64,000 nt of DNA from Halichondria panicea (taxonomy: Eukaryota > Porifera > Demospongiae > Suberitida > Halichondriidae). The notes under the pieces were generated by a model. That model had not been told where the DNA came from and ran no database searches. It was given only the letters and a program-made list of their open reading frames with translations. The position numbers were made by a program, and so were the translations under genes. This document shows, one piece after another, positions 30,397 through 41,748 of this stretch (position 1 is the first letter of the stretch; each line of letters begins with the position of its first letter). Location of the stretch: the NCBI RefSeq assembly GCF_963675165.1, contig NC_087380.1, forward strand, positions 7,264,517-7,328,516, written 5' to 3'.

Positions 30397-31217
30397 CATG
30401 TTAGGCAAACAACCAAGACCAGCCTAAATTACACAGACACTACTTAGAACTTCCCGAACATAATTACATAGTTAGCTATCAAGTCGCTCTAAACTAACTG
30501 TTTTAGATCAGTATAATATATACTAGCTTCAATTCGCTACAATTGTATATGTGTTATATTATAATTACTAAAAATCGATCTATAGCTACTCAAGTAAGCA
30601 CCACATCATCCCCAGTCTATATAGAGGGACCTCAAGTATAATCCTATAATATATCATATATATGGATGACAATACCATTCAGATGGCAGTTGGTGTGTGT
30701 CTAGTGTAGGTCACACTCCTGTCACCATTACGGAGCTGAAGTGGACAGTTTGTCCACACATGGACTCAGCTGCATGCCGATGGAGTTAAGGCATCGCCAT
30801 GCAGCTTTGAATGACATTGTGCACAGGGCCCTCTCGACTGCCAAGATACCAGCACACCTTGAGCCATCAGGTTTACAGCGGTCATGCAGTAAAAGATATC
30901 TGTAGTTACAGTGCATGCATGGTACCAATGGAATTAAGATCAAAGGGTATATGTACATACAATGTTACACTGTAAGCAATTACATGTGTCTGTTAGATAA
31001 TTACTGTACAGACTTGTATACAACATTCAATTTATCAAGTACACCAGCGTTAGTTCCCTGCACTGCTTCATCCCGGTTACGATAGAATTCTGCTGCGGTA
31101 ATGGGCACAATGGACCTTTCCACATCCACAGACTATTTTGTTTAGCAATGGTTCAGTAGATAAAACATAAAAATATAAAAATGAAATGTACACATGATGG
31201 AAGACATACAGACCCAC
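30397..31217. other. Intergenic with second retroelement-like remnant
   Basis: The 3' flank of copy 9, then a remnant at 30690-30890 homologous to 27590-27810 (HRHAALNDIVHRALSTAKIP on the plus strand). A partial array 5' flank follows (30935-31035: GATCAAAGGGTATATGTACA, TTGTATACAACATTC) and is not followed by a gene, so this is a broken duplication unit. Confidence 0.45.
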
Positions 31218-31416
31218 CTTGGAAGCCAAATAAAGTAGACAGAGTGTTTTGGTCGTCCTCCTATGATCCCCACACAGCAGTCGAGTGAGAGCAGCCCTTG
31301 TATGCACGGGATGTAGATGGAGTTCAGGGTCTCACTGCCCAGTCGTACTGGGACCAGCAATACTATAGGGCCTCATCATACTGGTCATGGAAGAGCATGA
31401 AGCACATATACATACA
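31218..31416 (-). pseudogene. ATG4 VPVRLG-exon, isolated inverted copy
   Basis: A minus-strand copy of ATG4 exon 15153-15350 with both splice sites still visible (AG before TGTATG, GTGGGT after CAAG). The [16 protein letters not shown] block is kept. Changes include an altered first part (TATATGTGCTTCATGCTC) and GCTTCCAAG at the end. No neighbouring ATG4 exon accompanies it, so it cannot encode the protease. Confidence 0.8.
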
Positions 31417-31500
31417 CTGAGGAGGGACAAACCTATTCAAGTAACAGATGATAGGAGTACTTGGTATGTGTGGGGTAATAGCTGATGTAGCTAAAATTTC

Positions 31501-31766
31501 TACTAAAGTCTATTTGTGTTGAGTTCGACCTTCTAACTTGCCATAACTTTGTCATACTTCAAAGTTTCATATACCATTGGATTCTTTGTTAAAAAGAGCT
31601 TCTATCTATATGCTGTAGAGCTAGTAAGCTCCAACCAGATAAAAGTTAGCATTCTCCGTGTATAAGTCCCAGGCATGCTTGTCCGTACACCACATAAAGC
31701 ATAAATAAAGCCATAATTGACCACATAACTTCCGGGGGCCGAACTCAACGCAAATAGACTTTAGTA
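31501..31766. mobile_element. MITE-like element with 26-bp inverted ends
   Basis: TACTAAAGTCTATTTGTGTT at the left end is matched inverted at the right end (31741-31766) over 26 bp with one mismatch. The 210-bp core has no coding signal. TA dinucleotides at both outer edges would fit a Tc1/mariner-type target, but this is ambiguous. Confidence 0.6.
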
Positions 31767-31839
31767 CAGTATAGATGCTATCTCCTATATTGCATTTGAT
31801 TTCGAGATATCTATAGTTGAAGACAAATAATTGCATGGT

Positions 31840-32117
31840 CCAATAATTCAATTGTAAAGGTGAGGAAAAGCAACGGGTACTACATGTATGTACAATGTTA
31901 TACACAGTAATGCAATTACATGTGTCTGTTAGAGAATTACTGTACAGACTTGTATACAAACATTCAATTTATTTTTGTCATCGCAGACACTGAGATCAAA
32001 ACAGCATCAGACAATGAAGCCTACATCATTACAGTTCACATGTGACAAAGTACCAGATAAATATACCATAGATGAGCTAAGTCTATCTCAAAATAAGACA
32101 GTTTCAAGAGTTCGATC
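31840..32117 (+). promoter_or_regulatory. Conserved 5' flank of GPCR copy 10
   Basis: The most complete plus-arm version: TGTACAATGTTATAC, ATTACATGTGTCTGTTAGAG, TTGTATACAAACATTCAATT, then TTTTTGTCATCGCAG followed by ACACTGAGATCAAAACAGCA. The TTTTTGTCATCGCAG step is a good 3' splice-site match, so a 5'-UTR intron is possible. Confidence 0.45.
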
Positions 32118-34220
32118 ATGAAACAGCTACTTGTACTTGTACTCCTCAGTTTAGTGTGCTTGGCTAATAGTAAAGTGCTCCAAGTGATTCTAGTCGACTC
32201 TAGTAGCAACTACAGCTATGCAGATACAGCTGCTACAACCGCTCAAGAGATCAACAATTGCCCTAGCCTACTCAATGGCTACACACTTCAAGTGAAGACT
32301 GTGTCCAGTCAATTCCCCAGCTCTGTAGTCGAGGTTGCCGAGGTATTGAGGGAAGCTAAGGTTAACGGAGGCACTGTCATCGGAATGATTGGGCAGGTGG
32401 ACAAATCGTTTTCTCACTCTTTTTTACCCGTGCCTCAGAACACAGGAATTATTCAGATTATTGAGCCAGCGGGGATGATGTTGGACCAAGATAAGGACTA
32501 CCCTAATCTGTTCACTCTTCTTCCCTCACTGGAGGCTCATATTTCAACAGCCCTTCAATTATTACCAGCTCTAAACTGGACTAGTGTTGGCGTTATCTAC
32601 AGTGGAGGTGATGTGTTTTATGCTAGAGCAGCAGAGACATTTGTCACTCTGAGTAATCACTCGGACATACCTATCACCACAAAGTCATTTGAATATTACA
32701 ACAATTCACACGAGCAACAGCAATGGATAGAAGAGTCTTCACTGAAGATATTCGTTGTGATGCTACCTAAACACCAACTATGTCAGCTTCTCAGTACTGT
32801 ACAAGGAAAGGGATGGACATGGCCTGACTATGCGTGGGTGGTACTCAATGAACATCCACTACAAAACAAGACCCTCTCTGATTTATGTGGCTCAAGAACA
32901 GATATTTTGGAGGACATTATTTTCATAAGACAGTTAAGCAAGGAATCAACTGACAGGACAACAGTAGACAATGCCTGTAATCGAACACAGTACAACACAA
33001 TATCAACTTCTCTGTGGGCGCTAGCACTGGCTTGGAACATATCTACAATCGATGGCAATACATCACAAACCATTATCAAAGATTACCTAACTACCAACAT
33101 TTTTGATAATATCGTAGTAACCCCATACACGAGTGAAACACAGACCAGCATTACACAGATCCAGTCAGGCATATCAAACAAAGTCGGTTCTTTCTACGCT
33201 AAGACACGAGAGCTCAAAATTAACTTGACCAACGGGGAACTCCCCACCGCCTACCCAGCTCCTGTATACCCATACGAACTACTCACTCCACATACAACAG
33301 CTCTCACGTTGACGATGGTGGTGCTATGCGTCTTGCTAACAACAATCGTGTTGGTCTTATTCGTATATTACCGTAAGGAACCAGAGATTAAGGCAAGCAG
33401 CTTCTCCATCAGTTTGTGCATGTTTGCAGGCATATATCTACTACAAGCAGCCAGCTTCAGCCATTACTTAGGGAGTGGAATAATTTTCAAGTCTGTCAGT
33501 AAATACTTTGGATGCACTTACACAACTTATTGTACTACGCTGGGAATAGATATCGTGCTTGCTACTCTATTGATGAAGATGCTACGTCTCTGGAGGGTTT
33601 TTACTTTCTATGGAAAAACTGGGAAAGTGTGGACTGATAAAGTCATGCTGTTATTTAGTGGAGCGATTCTTCTAATCAAAGTTCTGATACTGACAATGTG
33701 GGCTATACTTGATACGCTTAGTGCCATAGACAAGGTCTCTACGAATAGCGATGGAAATACAGTACTAGTGAGGCAGTGTCAATCGAATAACACCATTCTT
33801 TGGGCCTTTCTAGCCTATGGCTATAGTGGAGTACTGGGGACCTGCTTGATCATAGTGGCTATTAAAACACGGAAAATTAAACGGAAAAATTTCAAAGATA
33901 CGAAAAAGATATGCCTCCTAATGTGCGCTCTAGCATACATTGTGATCCAAACAGGCACTCTTTGGGGGGTGCTAAGACTATCACATGACTTCTCTACAAG
34001 CAAAATTATATTTGGGATCGGAATATGCGTGGGCTCACTGACAATTCTGGGGGTTCTTTTTGGGCCGAAAATCTTTCCCCCCATACGAAAAAAGTTTCCC
34101 CCCACAGGAGTGGCAAAGGGCAAGACAAACACAAGGAGATGTATCGGCGGTGGTGGTGGTAACAAGACCCTTGTTAGTCAAACAACCAAGACCAGCTTAA
34201 TATACACAGACACTACTTAG
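32118..34220 (+). CDS. GABA-B-like class C GPCR, copy 10
   Basis: Intact frame of 700 residues. Here the upstream TTG is TTC, so the ATG at 32118-32120 is unambiguous and supports the same start in all copies. Private changes include SHSFLPVPQ, HEQQQWIE, QGKGWTW and SRTDILED in the ligand-binding half. ECL1 reads SHYLGSGIIFK with CTYTTYC, and ECL2 has STNSDGNTVLVRQCQSNN. The tail follows the plus-arm reading frame (TSLIYTDTT end). It is the last copy of the array. Beyond it the conserved housekeeping block begins. Confidence 0.9.
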   Translation: MKQLLVLVLLSLVCLANSKVLQVILVDSSSNYSYADTAATTAQEINNCPSLLNGYTLQVKTVSSQFPSSVVEVAEVLREAKVNGGTVIGMIGQVDKSFSHSFLPVPQNTGIIQIIEPAGMMLDQDKDYPNLFTLLPSLEAHISTALQLLPALNWTSVGVIYSGGDVFYARAAETFVTLSNHSDIPITTKSFEYYNNSHEQQQWIEESSLKIFVVMLPKHQLCQLLSTVQGKGWTWPDYAWVVLNEHPLQNKTLSDLCGSRTDILEDIIFIRQLSKESTDRTTVDNACNRTQYNTISTSLWALALAWNISTIDGNTSQTIIKDYLTTNIFDNIVVTPYTSETQTSITQIQSGISNKVGSFYAKTRELKINLTNGELPTAYPAPVYPYELLTPHTTALTLTMVVLCVLLTTIVLVLFVYYRKEPEIKASSFSISLCMFAGIYLLQAASFSHYLGSGIIFKSVSKYFGCTYTTYCTTLGIDIVLATLLMKMLRLWRVFTFYGKTGKVWTDKVMLLFSGAILLIKVLILTMWAILDTLSAIDKVSTNSDGNTVLVRQCQSNNTILWAFLAYGYSGVLGTCLIIVAIKTRKIKRKNFKDTKKICLLMCALAYIVIQTGTLWGVLRLSHDFSTSKIIFGIGICVGSLTILGVLFGPKIFPPIRKKFPPTGVAKGKTNTRRCIGGGGGNKTLVSQTTKTSLIYTDTT

Positions 34221-34583
34221 AACTTAGCTATCTGCTGTAAACTAACTGTGTGTCTTAGATCAGTACACAATATTATTGCATTAATTAGTTACACACAAGT
34301 ACACTTGTTAATAAAATTACACACCCCCACATAATACGCTTTTTGCTAATTGCGATTATCTCACGTTTATAATTATTATAATTATGCTCAATAATTAATT
34401 TATCGTCAAACAAGAATTATTAACGACGGACCACGCCTCCAGATTATTGCAAATGCATGGCGAGGGTTCAAAAATCCAAAATATTAACACAATCAAGAGA
34501 ATAATAGTTATTATCATGTAAGGCAAAGTTATGATTGCACAAAGAGAGAAAAAGTAACCATTGTATTACATTAAAGCAAGAAT
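34221..34583. other. Array boundary
   Basis: AT-rich sequence between the last GPCR and EXOSC3. 34395-34465 resembles the ATG4 3' flank at 16911-16985 (CGTCAAACAA and GCCTCCAG motifs), which hints that this edge descends from an ATG4-flanking segment. No gene is seen. Confidence 0.4.
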
Positions 34584-35889
34584 TCAAGAATATCCGACCT
34601 CAGCTAGCCTTCTAACCATGTCCCTACACTCTGTCTCAGTCATGTACTGGCTGTTCTGTATGGCATTGACAATGACAATGGTGTGGGCCACACTCCCGCT
34701 AGCCACCCACACACGACCATTGAGACCCACTGTCACCTCAAACTTGTAGTGGCCTTCCAGAGACTTGAGAATGGGACACTTTGGGGAGAGCAGTCTATAG
34801 TGCGTGTGTGAGTGTGTGTGGATGTGAGGGGGGAGGGAGGAGGGTGTGTGTGTGTGTGAGAGAGTGAGGGAGGGTGTGTGTGAGTGTGAGGGGGGAGGTT
34901 ACAAGTGGTTCAATCAAATTGTGAGCTTTCATTAGTTAGGAAAAAATCCTTAAAATTATTGCAAGGACACTTGCTAAACATGTATACTAGCATGTCAGTA
35001 GCAATAAAGAGGTTAATTTTCAATTGTGTATTACATTAATAATATAATTTATAGTGAAGATATTAAATATAGTATGTGGCTATAGTCAAGTATCTGGGTT
35101 CACTTACTTTCTACACAGTCCTAGTGAGCACTTGAACATGAACACATGGCCAGAGGCAGGGAGTGGCCCCAGGCCATTGGCCTTGCCTGAGGGGTCAGTG
35201 CCAGAGAGCTCTGGTTCACTATCCTTGTGTGCCCGGCTTACTCGAGCATACACCACTTCACCTACCTGTGCGTGGAGGAGGGGGGTATGTGATGTGTGGA
35301 GGAGGGGGTGCGTGTGATGTGTGGAGGGGTGGTGGGTGGTTACAACATAATTATGTGTTATATAAATAGTAGAGGAAGTACTATCCGAGTCTGTGGTGTT
35401 TGTATTATGGTATACAAAAAAATGTGTGCTTTGCTGAAAGGGGTGCTATGCGTGTGCAGAACGTGTAGTCCACTCCATTACAACAATTCCTCACTCACTT
35501 GAATGTTGGGCTTGTTTCTTTTCGTGGCTCCCTCAAAAGCCAACTCTGGAAAAACTGCTGACACAGCACTCCCGATATCGACACGGTATGACTTTCCAGT
35601 TGTCTTGGTGACTACACCGAGCACTCGATCGTCTTGAACAGGAATATACTATTAATAAAAACTGTCGTGAAAATCGGATTTAATAATTATTTGTTCGTAC
35701 CCTTTTAGAGTCAAAGTCCACCCACACTTTATTGCTTGGGTCTCCTCTTAGCATTCCCGCTCTGCACGTGATAGGAGTTCCAGTGTCTCCTCTCAGGTAC
35801 ACTCCTGGACCTAGGGTAGCAGTAGGCTCCACGGGAACACTGTCTCCAGGCAGGACTATCTTTAACTTTATGTTGGTTGCCATTGCCAT
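34584..35889 (-). CDS. EXOSC3: Exosome complex component RRP40
   Basis: Four exons on the minus strand (35701-35889, 35499-35648, 35108-35265, 34584-34794) join in phase to 235 residues. It is one of the three S1/KH cap subunits of the RNA exosome, which bind RNA at the entry pore in nucleus and cytoplasm. The N-terminal VLPGD segment, the S1 core (KRYIPVQDDRVLGVVT, then the FEGATKRNKPN block) and the C-terminal KH part with NGRVWVASGSVAHTI match RRP40. Introns are 149, 233 and 313 bp. The most upstream ATG (35887-35889) gives MAMATN; a second ATG two codons later is equally possible. Length is slightly below the human protein because the N-terminal leader is short. Confidence 0.93.
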
Positions 35890-36064
35890 AATTATTATGT
35901 ATTAGGTAAAGATCACCAACATAAAAAGCTAGTATCGTATTCATTTTAGATGATTGTGGGCGTGTTTGTCCTAATAAAGGAGAAGTGTGGGTGTGTCAGC
36001 TCAACTGTCTGACTAGCTGACTATTCTGCTACTGCACTGTCGACTGCACTGTTATTTAGTAACC
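35890..36064. promoter_or_regulatory. Divergent EXOSC3 / receptor kinase promoter space
   Basis: Only 175 bp separate the two start codons, so the promoters must overlap or be shared. It includes CCTAATAAAGGAGAAGTG and a CTGACTAGCTGACT repeat. No TATA box is obvious. Confidence 0.4.
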
Positions 36065-39000
36065 ATGGGGAGAAACTTCTACTTGTATGCTGTCCTACTC
36101 ACTCTCAATGTGCTGGACCAGGGCCACAGTCAGTGCAAACGTCCACCATTCTGGCTATTTTCATTGCCTGAAGATATAGAACCCTTCTTTCCTGACTTGT
36201 CTGGTAAGCCACTGCCGGCACAGGGGTATTGTATCGTAGGTAGCTGTAGACAGCACATGAACTTTATATTTGAACAAGTTTTTGCCATCAACAGATCCAT
36301 TTATTCTGGTTGATAATGGCACAGTGCTGGGTTTTGCCTTGAATGAGAATGTTGCTAGGTTGTTTGCTCTCGGACGTGATAAAGTGGAGTTCCCAACTGT
36401 ATTTTGCATCAACAGCAAAATTTTTAATGCAAGTTGTCATTTGATGTGTGTTTGTAATGCACGTGCAATCCCCCTAGTGGTCTGACTTGTACAATCTCTC
36501 TGGGGAAATGTATATACGGCTTAATTGTTGTTTTACAATGTACTAGGAAAATCCCTAGCTGAGGTCTGACTTGTAGCTGTACAATCTCTTAGTATATGCA
36601 AGCTTTGCTGAGAGGGGCCAGGCCGCCAGTCGGTAGTTTTCTATTGAAGTCAATCTACATGTATCTTTATGCTGTATCCCCCCTGTATACTCTATAAGGT
36701 ATCTTTATGCTGTACCCCCCCCCCCCCGTATACTCTATAAGGTATCTTTATGCTGTACCCCCCCTGTATACTCTATAAGGTATCTTTATGCTGTATCCCC
36801 CCTGTATACTCTATAAGGTATCTTTATGCTGTATCCCCCCTGTATACTCCATTATCTTTGTTACGTGTATCTAGTCTATTTTCTACATGTTTGTAGGAGG
36901 TCAACTACACTGTGGAAGTGACTTCATTTCAACCAGACATTCTCACCAGCTACGTCACTCTTCCCACTAGTGGAGTGCTCTCCTCTAGACCCTTTCGTAA
37001 GTAAGGGGGCGTTTAGTTCTAAAGGGTATAAGCAGCAGAGTTCCATGAAGTTTACCTGCATACCGACACTTCAAATGCACGCATAATAGTTAAATTTTCA
37101 TTGTATCGCTTGTCGGTATTTTAGACTAACTCTTCGTATGTGTTGTCAGGTTTCCGGACTATCTTCAATTGTTCTACATCGTCTAATGGAGCGGCTCTTA
37201 TTGTTGTTATCACCTTCAACATTTTCACTAGCACTGAAGTGTTCTGCCCAACCAGTATCTACGTTTCCAAGAACTGCGGAGCTCCAGGTAAAATTTTGTT
37301 GTGAGTCATTATAAAATATTATTATGTCATATTATTTGCTTCCATACAGGAACTCAGACTATTTCCTTGGATTTAGAAGGTGATTATAGTTGCATTGTAA
37401 AATGTAACATACATACATCCTTGAAATTGTCTCTCTCTATATAGATGGATATCTCAATCAGACTTTTTCATTTAAAGATCCGCCAACTGAAGAAATTCCA
37501 GTGATAAAAGGTCAATAATTAACATAATTATTTGTGATTAATTATTTTTTTGTATATACAGTGATTCTACCAACCACCAGCAATCAGCTAGCAATGATTA
37601 TACCCGGAGTGTTAGTTCCGCTGTTTCTAGTGTTTGTCTGTGCAGTTTTGATTGTTTTCACTCTTTGGGGACTCTGGTATCGAAAGAAAAGAAAGCAGGT
37701 AGCAGAGTTTCACCCGGAGTCAGTGGGCCTTGCTTACCAAGGTGTCTACACACAATGGATTAAGAGGGGACCACACGATAAGGAGCTACCTCGAAACAAA
37801 GTGCATATCATTCGAGAGTTAGGAGAGGGTGCTTTTGGAGTGGTGTACCAGGCAGCAGCTGAGGGTATTGATGATTCAGATTCTACGGGATTCACAAGTA
37901 CAGACGTGGCCGTGAAACAACTCAGAGAAGGGAGCACTGAAGTTGATGATTTCTTTCGTGAAGTTGACTTCATTTCGAAACTGGAGCATCCAAATATCGT
38001 GAAATTGGTCGGAGTTTGCAGTCTAGAGGAACCATTTTGCATGGTATTTGAATACATGGACCTTGGTGATCTCTGTGGCTTTCTGAGGCAAGCGATTGGT
38101 TTGGGTGGTAGTCAGGAAAACTTGCAAGATGGCAGTGATGAAGAGCCTTTGCTAACTAAAGAGGAACTGTTTAGTATTGCTGCTCAAGTTTCAGAAGGGA
38201 TGGTGTATATTTCTGAACTGGGGCTTGTGCATAGGGACTTGGCAACTAGGAATTGTCTTGTGGCAACAGGTCTTGTGGTAAAAATTGGGGACTTTGGAAT
38301 GTCTCGAAATGTCAACGACTCTGACTACTACAGGTATATATACAGTGTTAAATTTTGCTAGCAAAACCGTTATAAGTAATAATTCCTCTAATGCGTACAT
38401 GACAGCAGAGAGTAGATGGGGTCTTGTGTTTTAATCATGACTTTTTAAGTGCTAATCTACTTTGTACATACTGATGGCTGCATGCCCGTATTCATTCTGC
38501 ATACCCTTGTTCAAAATGTTGATGATTCATTGCATACATGCACACTCAGAGTGAAGGGTAATGCTCTACTGCCTGTACGATGGATGGCCCCTGAGTCTAT
38601 CCTGTATGGCAAGTTCACCGTGGAAACAGATGTATGGGCGTATGGTGTACTACTGTGGGAGATATTTACATTTGGTCAACATCCTTACAGCGGCCTGTCT
38701 AACGAAGAGGTAAAACTGCAGTGTTTAGATTGTGCATTTTAAGATGCCTTTTGAAAGGGTTCAGTGATTATACTCTACTGTCATACCTAGCTAGAAACAC
38801 TTTATTTGTCATCTTTTGTTTTTACAATTTACTAGTGTAATAACAATTATTGCATGTATTTGGGTTTGGATTGTTCTGATTTTCTGGTAGCTCTTTCACA
38901 GAGGAGGATCGCCAGGGTCAAAAGGTTTTAACCATAAAGCTGCTTCTGGAGGACTTTCCACTCAGCTAGCTCCACGTAAATTGGAGATACTAAAGGAAGA

Positions 39001-39505
39001 GTTTATGAGTTGAATTCAATTAAAGTCCTCCGGAAGCAGCTTTATGCCTTTTGACCTTGACGATCCTCCTCTGGCTCTTTCAGGTGGCATATTAATTAAA
39101 AGTCATTTTCAAAGACATTTTTGACAAAAAATGGGCGTGAGGAAAAGTGCAAAATGGGGTCCAGTATCTGAAAGAACGCTAAGCAAGTTCATCGTTCAAA
39201 GAGTTGTTAGATGCGTGTAGAGGCCTATCTACAATGTGTATAAAATGTTCATTGCTTTTGGTATGTTTCGAGGCTATTATACGTGTTTACAATTTATAGT
39301 ATGTTTACATAGCCATTAGTTTGGGTTGAATGTGCTACTGTTTTTGCCTCTGCAGGTGATACAGCTAGTGCAGAAGGGAGGACACTCTGAACTTCCTGAG
39401 AACTGCCCCACTGATAAACTCATGCTCAAGTGTTGGGATAAGAGCCCCAAGAAAAGACCAACATTTGCCAATATCACTATTGCCCTTCAGGAGCTAGCTA
39501 TTTGA
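36065..39505 (+). CDS. Receptor tyrosine kinase (Trk/ROR/MuSK-like kinase domain)
   Basis: Exons at 36065-36203, 36295-about 36400 (donor uncertain), 36897-36996, 37150-37287, 37350-37379, 37445-37510, 37562-38333, 38550-38709 and 39356-39505. Exon 1 encodes a signal peptide. The ectodomain is small (about 190-210 residues), with CSTSS and NCGAPG cysteines but no domain I recognise. The TM helix is [19 protein letters not shown]. The kinase has all key motifs: GEGAFGVVY loop, VAVK lysine, HRDLATRN catalytic loop, DFGMSR, the NDSDYYR activation-loop tyrosines and APES. A kinase insert with acidic residues (SDEEPLL) lies before TKEEL. The [11 protein letters not shown] form and the activation loop favour the Trk/ROR/MuSK/DDR group. 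The kinase ends with the protein at LQELAI, so there is no regulatory tail. Confidence 0.9.
36661..36857. repeat. 38-bp minisatellite in a receptor kinase intron
   Basis: About five tandem copies of a unit starting GTATCTTTATGCTGTA, then a C-run and TATACTCTATAAG. The C-run varies in length between copies. Confidence 0.85.
38899..39073. mobile_element. 175-bp MITE with 9-bp target duplication
   Basis: Inverted ends start CAGAGGAGGATCG and extend about 55 bp (through the AAAGCTGCTTC(T/C)GGAGGACT region). GCTCTTTCA occurs immediately outside both ends (38890-38898 and 39074-39082). The 9-bp duplication points to a Mutator-like source, and an 8-bp reading would fit hAT. It lies in the last intron of the kinase gene. 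No coding content. Confidence 0.8.
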
Positions 39506-39675
39506 GTTTTATTTACAATGGTTATTTTTTACAAACATAATTTTTCTCGCCATTTGATACATTGCGCATGCGCAATACTATGTTTGCTAAAAGTGGGTGG
39601 GGCTATATAACTATTGAAGCTCTCATGTACTTCTGATCTACTCGACTTCTTCTGGACCTTAGACTGGGTTTAGTA

Positions 39676-41435
39676 ATGGCTACTGACGACGCAGCTTCTC
39701 TACAGTTCTTACTAAAGGTATGACAATTGAGATCTGGTGTGTTTAGTAATTACAGACAGCATTGGATGAGCTTGTTTTTAATTATTTATATAAACCTTTT
39801 GGTAAAGCAAAGCTGTTCTAACTATCCTGCTTGCTACCCAATCATAGGCTCAATCTAAGGCTGTCGTAGTGAATGTGTCTCGAGAAGCTTTCGTACATCG
39901 AGGAGGAAAAGGTGTGTTTTAAATTACTGTACATCATCACGTTGGAGCGGACATTTTCGATAGATTGACTCAACTATAGCAACTTGTTATTGTGTCAATG
40001 TTTCATATTGTGTTTTTTGTTTCTCCCTATAGCCCCTGACCTGGTGGTGGCCTCAGTGGCCAAGTCACTCGACATACAACCATCAGACGCCCTCAAGGTA
40101 TGTCTATGTGGGACAAGAATAATTTTACAAGATTTATTCGATTTAAGGCGACCCTCTGAAATATGTGACATTATTTTAGAGATATCTCACCTATCTATAT
40201 TGTTGTTAATTTTGTACATAGTCTTCAAAATGTAATATTTGTTAGTAAATACGTATGATATATAACTGATATCACAATTGACTCATTGCCCCCCCCCTCC
40301 CAGCTATTGACTTCCCTGGGTGCCCTCATCACTACAGTGCTTTATGAGGGCCTCGCAGACTCTGCCAGTATAGCGACACTGTTCCCAGGTAACTGTCAGT
40401 ATAGCAACACTGTACGTATACAATGGTCGCTTTTAAATTCTATTTTGAACAAGCGTGTGTACGTTCAATTACTATTTCGAGGGATTCATTTTATAGCTGC
40501 TATCACTCCTGCTGCTATTTGAAAGGCCTATCAAACGATGTGTGTAAATTAGGTTTACCATTTTCTCGCTCCAGAAAACTTTCACAAGAACTTAAAAGGC
40601 CTCTTGTCAGACACTATAGCCAAAAACTTGTGAGTTGCTTACTTTATTGGGGTAATCTATTTTCATTAATAAATTATTGTCCCGTTTTCTAGACCTGATT
40701 GGAAATCTCAAGCGTTACAGAATCAAGGTAATGTTGGTCCATATGAAATATGAAACACAGCATTTATAATGTCCCCGGTAGCTATAAGGTATCATTGTGC
40801 TGTATACCTACCCACCCCCTCCTTGTCTTCTATAAGGTATCAACACTTCTTGTTAAAGAAAGCTGATTTGATATCTGTGTTAGATTGCCGATAAACTAAT
40901 ACTTACCATTCTGTGATTATACTCCAGTGTCCCTACCTCGACTGGTGGACTTTGACTGGCGGGTGGACGTTAAGACCTCGTCTGACACAGCCGTCAGAAT
41001 GGCCCAACCCACCTGCCTCCTACAGATGAAGGTGACACCTCACTGCATGTACCTACGTTAATTTATTAAGTCCCAAATGTGTAGTGTGTGCATATGAAGG
41101 TGGAGGGTTTGTCAGTAATGAATGGATAGCCTTCTAAGCAGCCCATCAAGCAACTACCTTATACACGGTGTACTAAATATTCCCTTAACTGTACCGGCCA
41201 TAGCCAGCTGTTTTTGTTTTAGGTGTCAGTAGCCCTCGTTAGCAGGGACTATTACTATGACAACAGAATATGTATACACTTGACACATTTGGTGCAGATC
41301 TCAGAGAGCCCTGAGGTTCAGAACGAGATGCCAGCAATGAGGAGTCTCAATGTGGAGTTCTCCAAGGAAACGCTAGACACTATGTTAGACGGACTGGGCA
41401 AGATTAGGGACCAACTCTCGTCTGTGGCCATTTAG
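39676..41435 (+). CDS. COMMD9: COMM domain-containing protein 9
   Basis: Eight small exons (39676-39717, 39848-39911, 40033-40097, 40304-40388, 40575-40629, 40693-40727, 40928-41031, 41298-41435) join in phase to 195 residues, close to human COMMD9. The helical N-terminal half ends at the LFPENFHKNLKGLL block. The C-terminal COMM domain carries VSLPRLVDFDWRVDVKTSSD, RMAQPTCLLQMK and the terminal KETLDTMLDGLGKIRDQLS, which identify the paralogue. It is a Commander-complex subunit acting in endosomal cargo recycling. The start is 170 bp after the kinase stop. Confidence 0.94.
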
Positions 41436-41748
41436 TTTATTTCTGTGTGTGTGTACTTTGTACTCTTGTAGGTGTTTTCATTCGCTGCTAATTGTGTGAA
41501 CTGTTTTGTTGAATGAGCTCAATTTCTATATTATACAGTTGTATTAACTTTATTACATGTGAAATTACCCATTAAGAATTGAGTTGAAGAATAGTAAATC
41601 TACTTGAAAAGAGATTAGCTGTTATTTTAATAAAAACTAGCAAATGTTTTGATAATGAGCATAATCTAACAACTCTTATGAAACATTTGGCCATGGTGAC
41701 TAAGTAGAGTGGTCTATAGCTACACACAGTACACGGTTGAATCACGTG
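41436..41748. other. Convergent space between COMMD9 and the Tctex1 gene
   Basis: AT-rich 3' flanks of two converging genes. No further gene is seen. Confidence 0.5.

Noticed and set aside
34561-34749. Plus-strand frame opposite the last EXOSC3 exon
   Set aside because: The minus strand carries the conserved NGRVWVASG exon with splice sites; the plus frame is its shadow.
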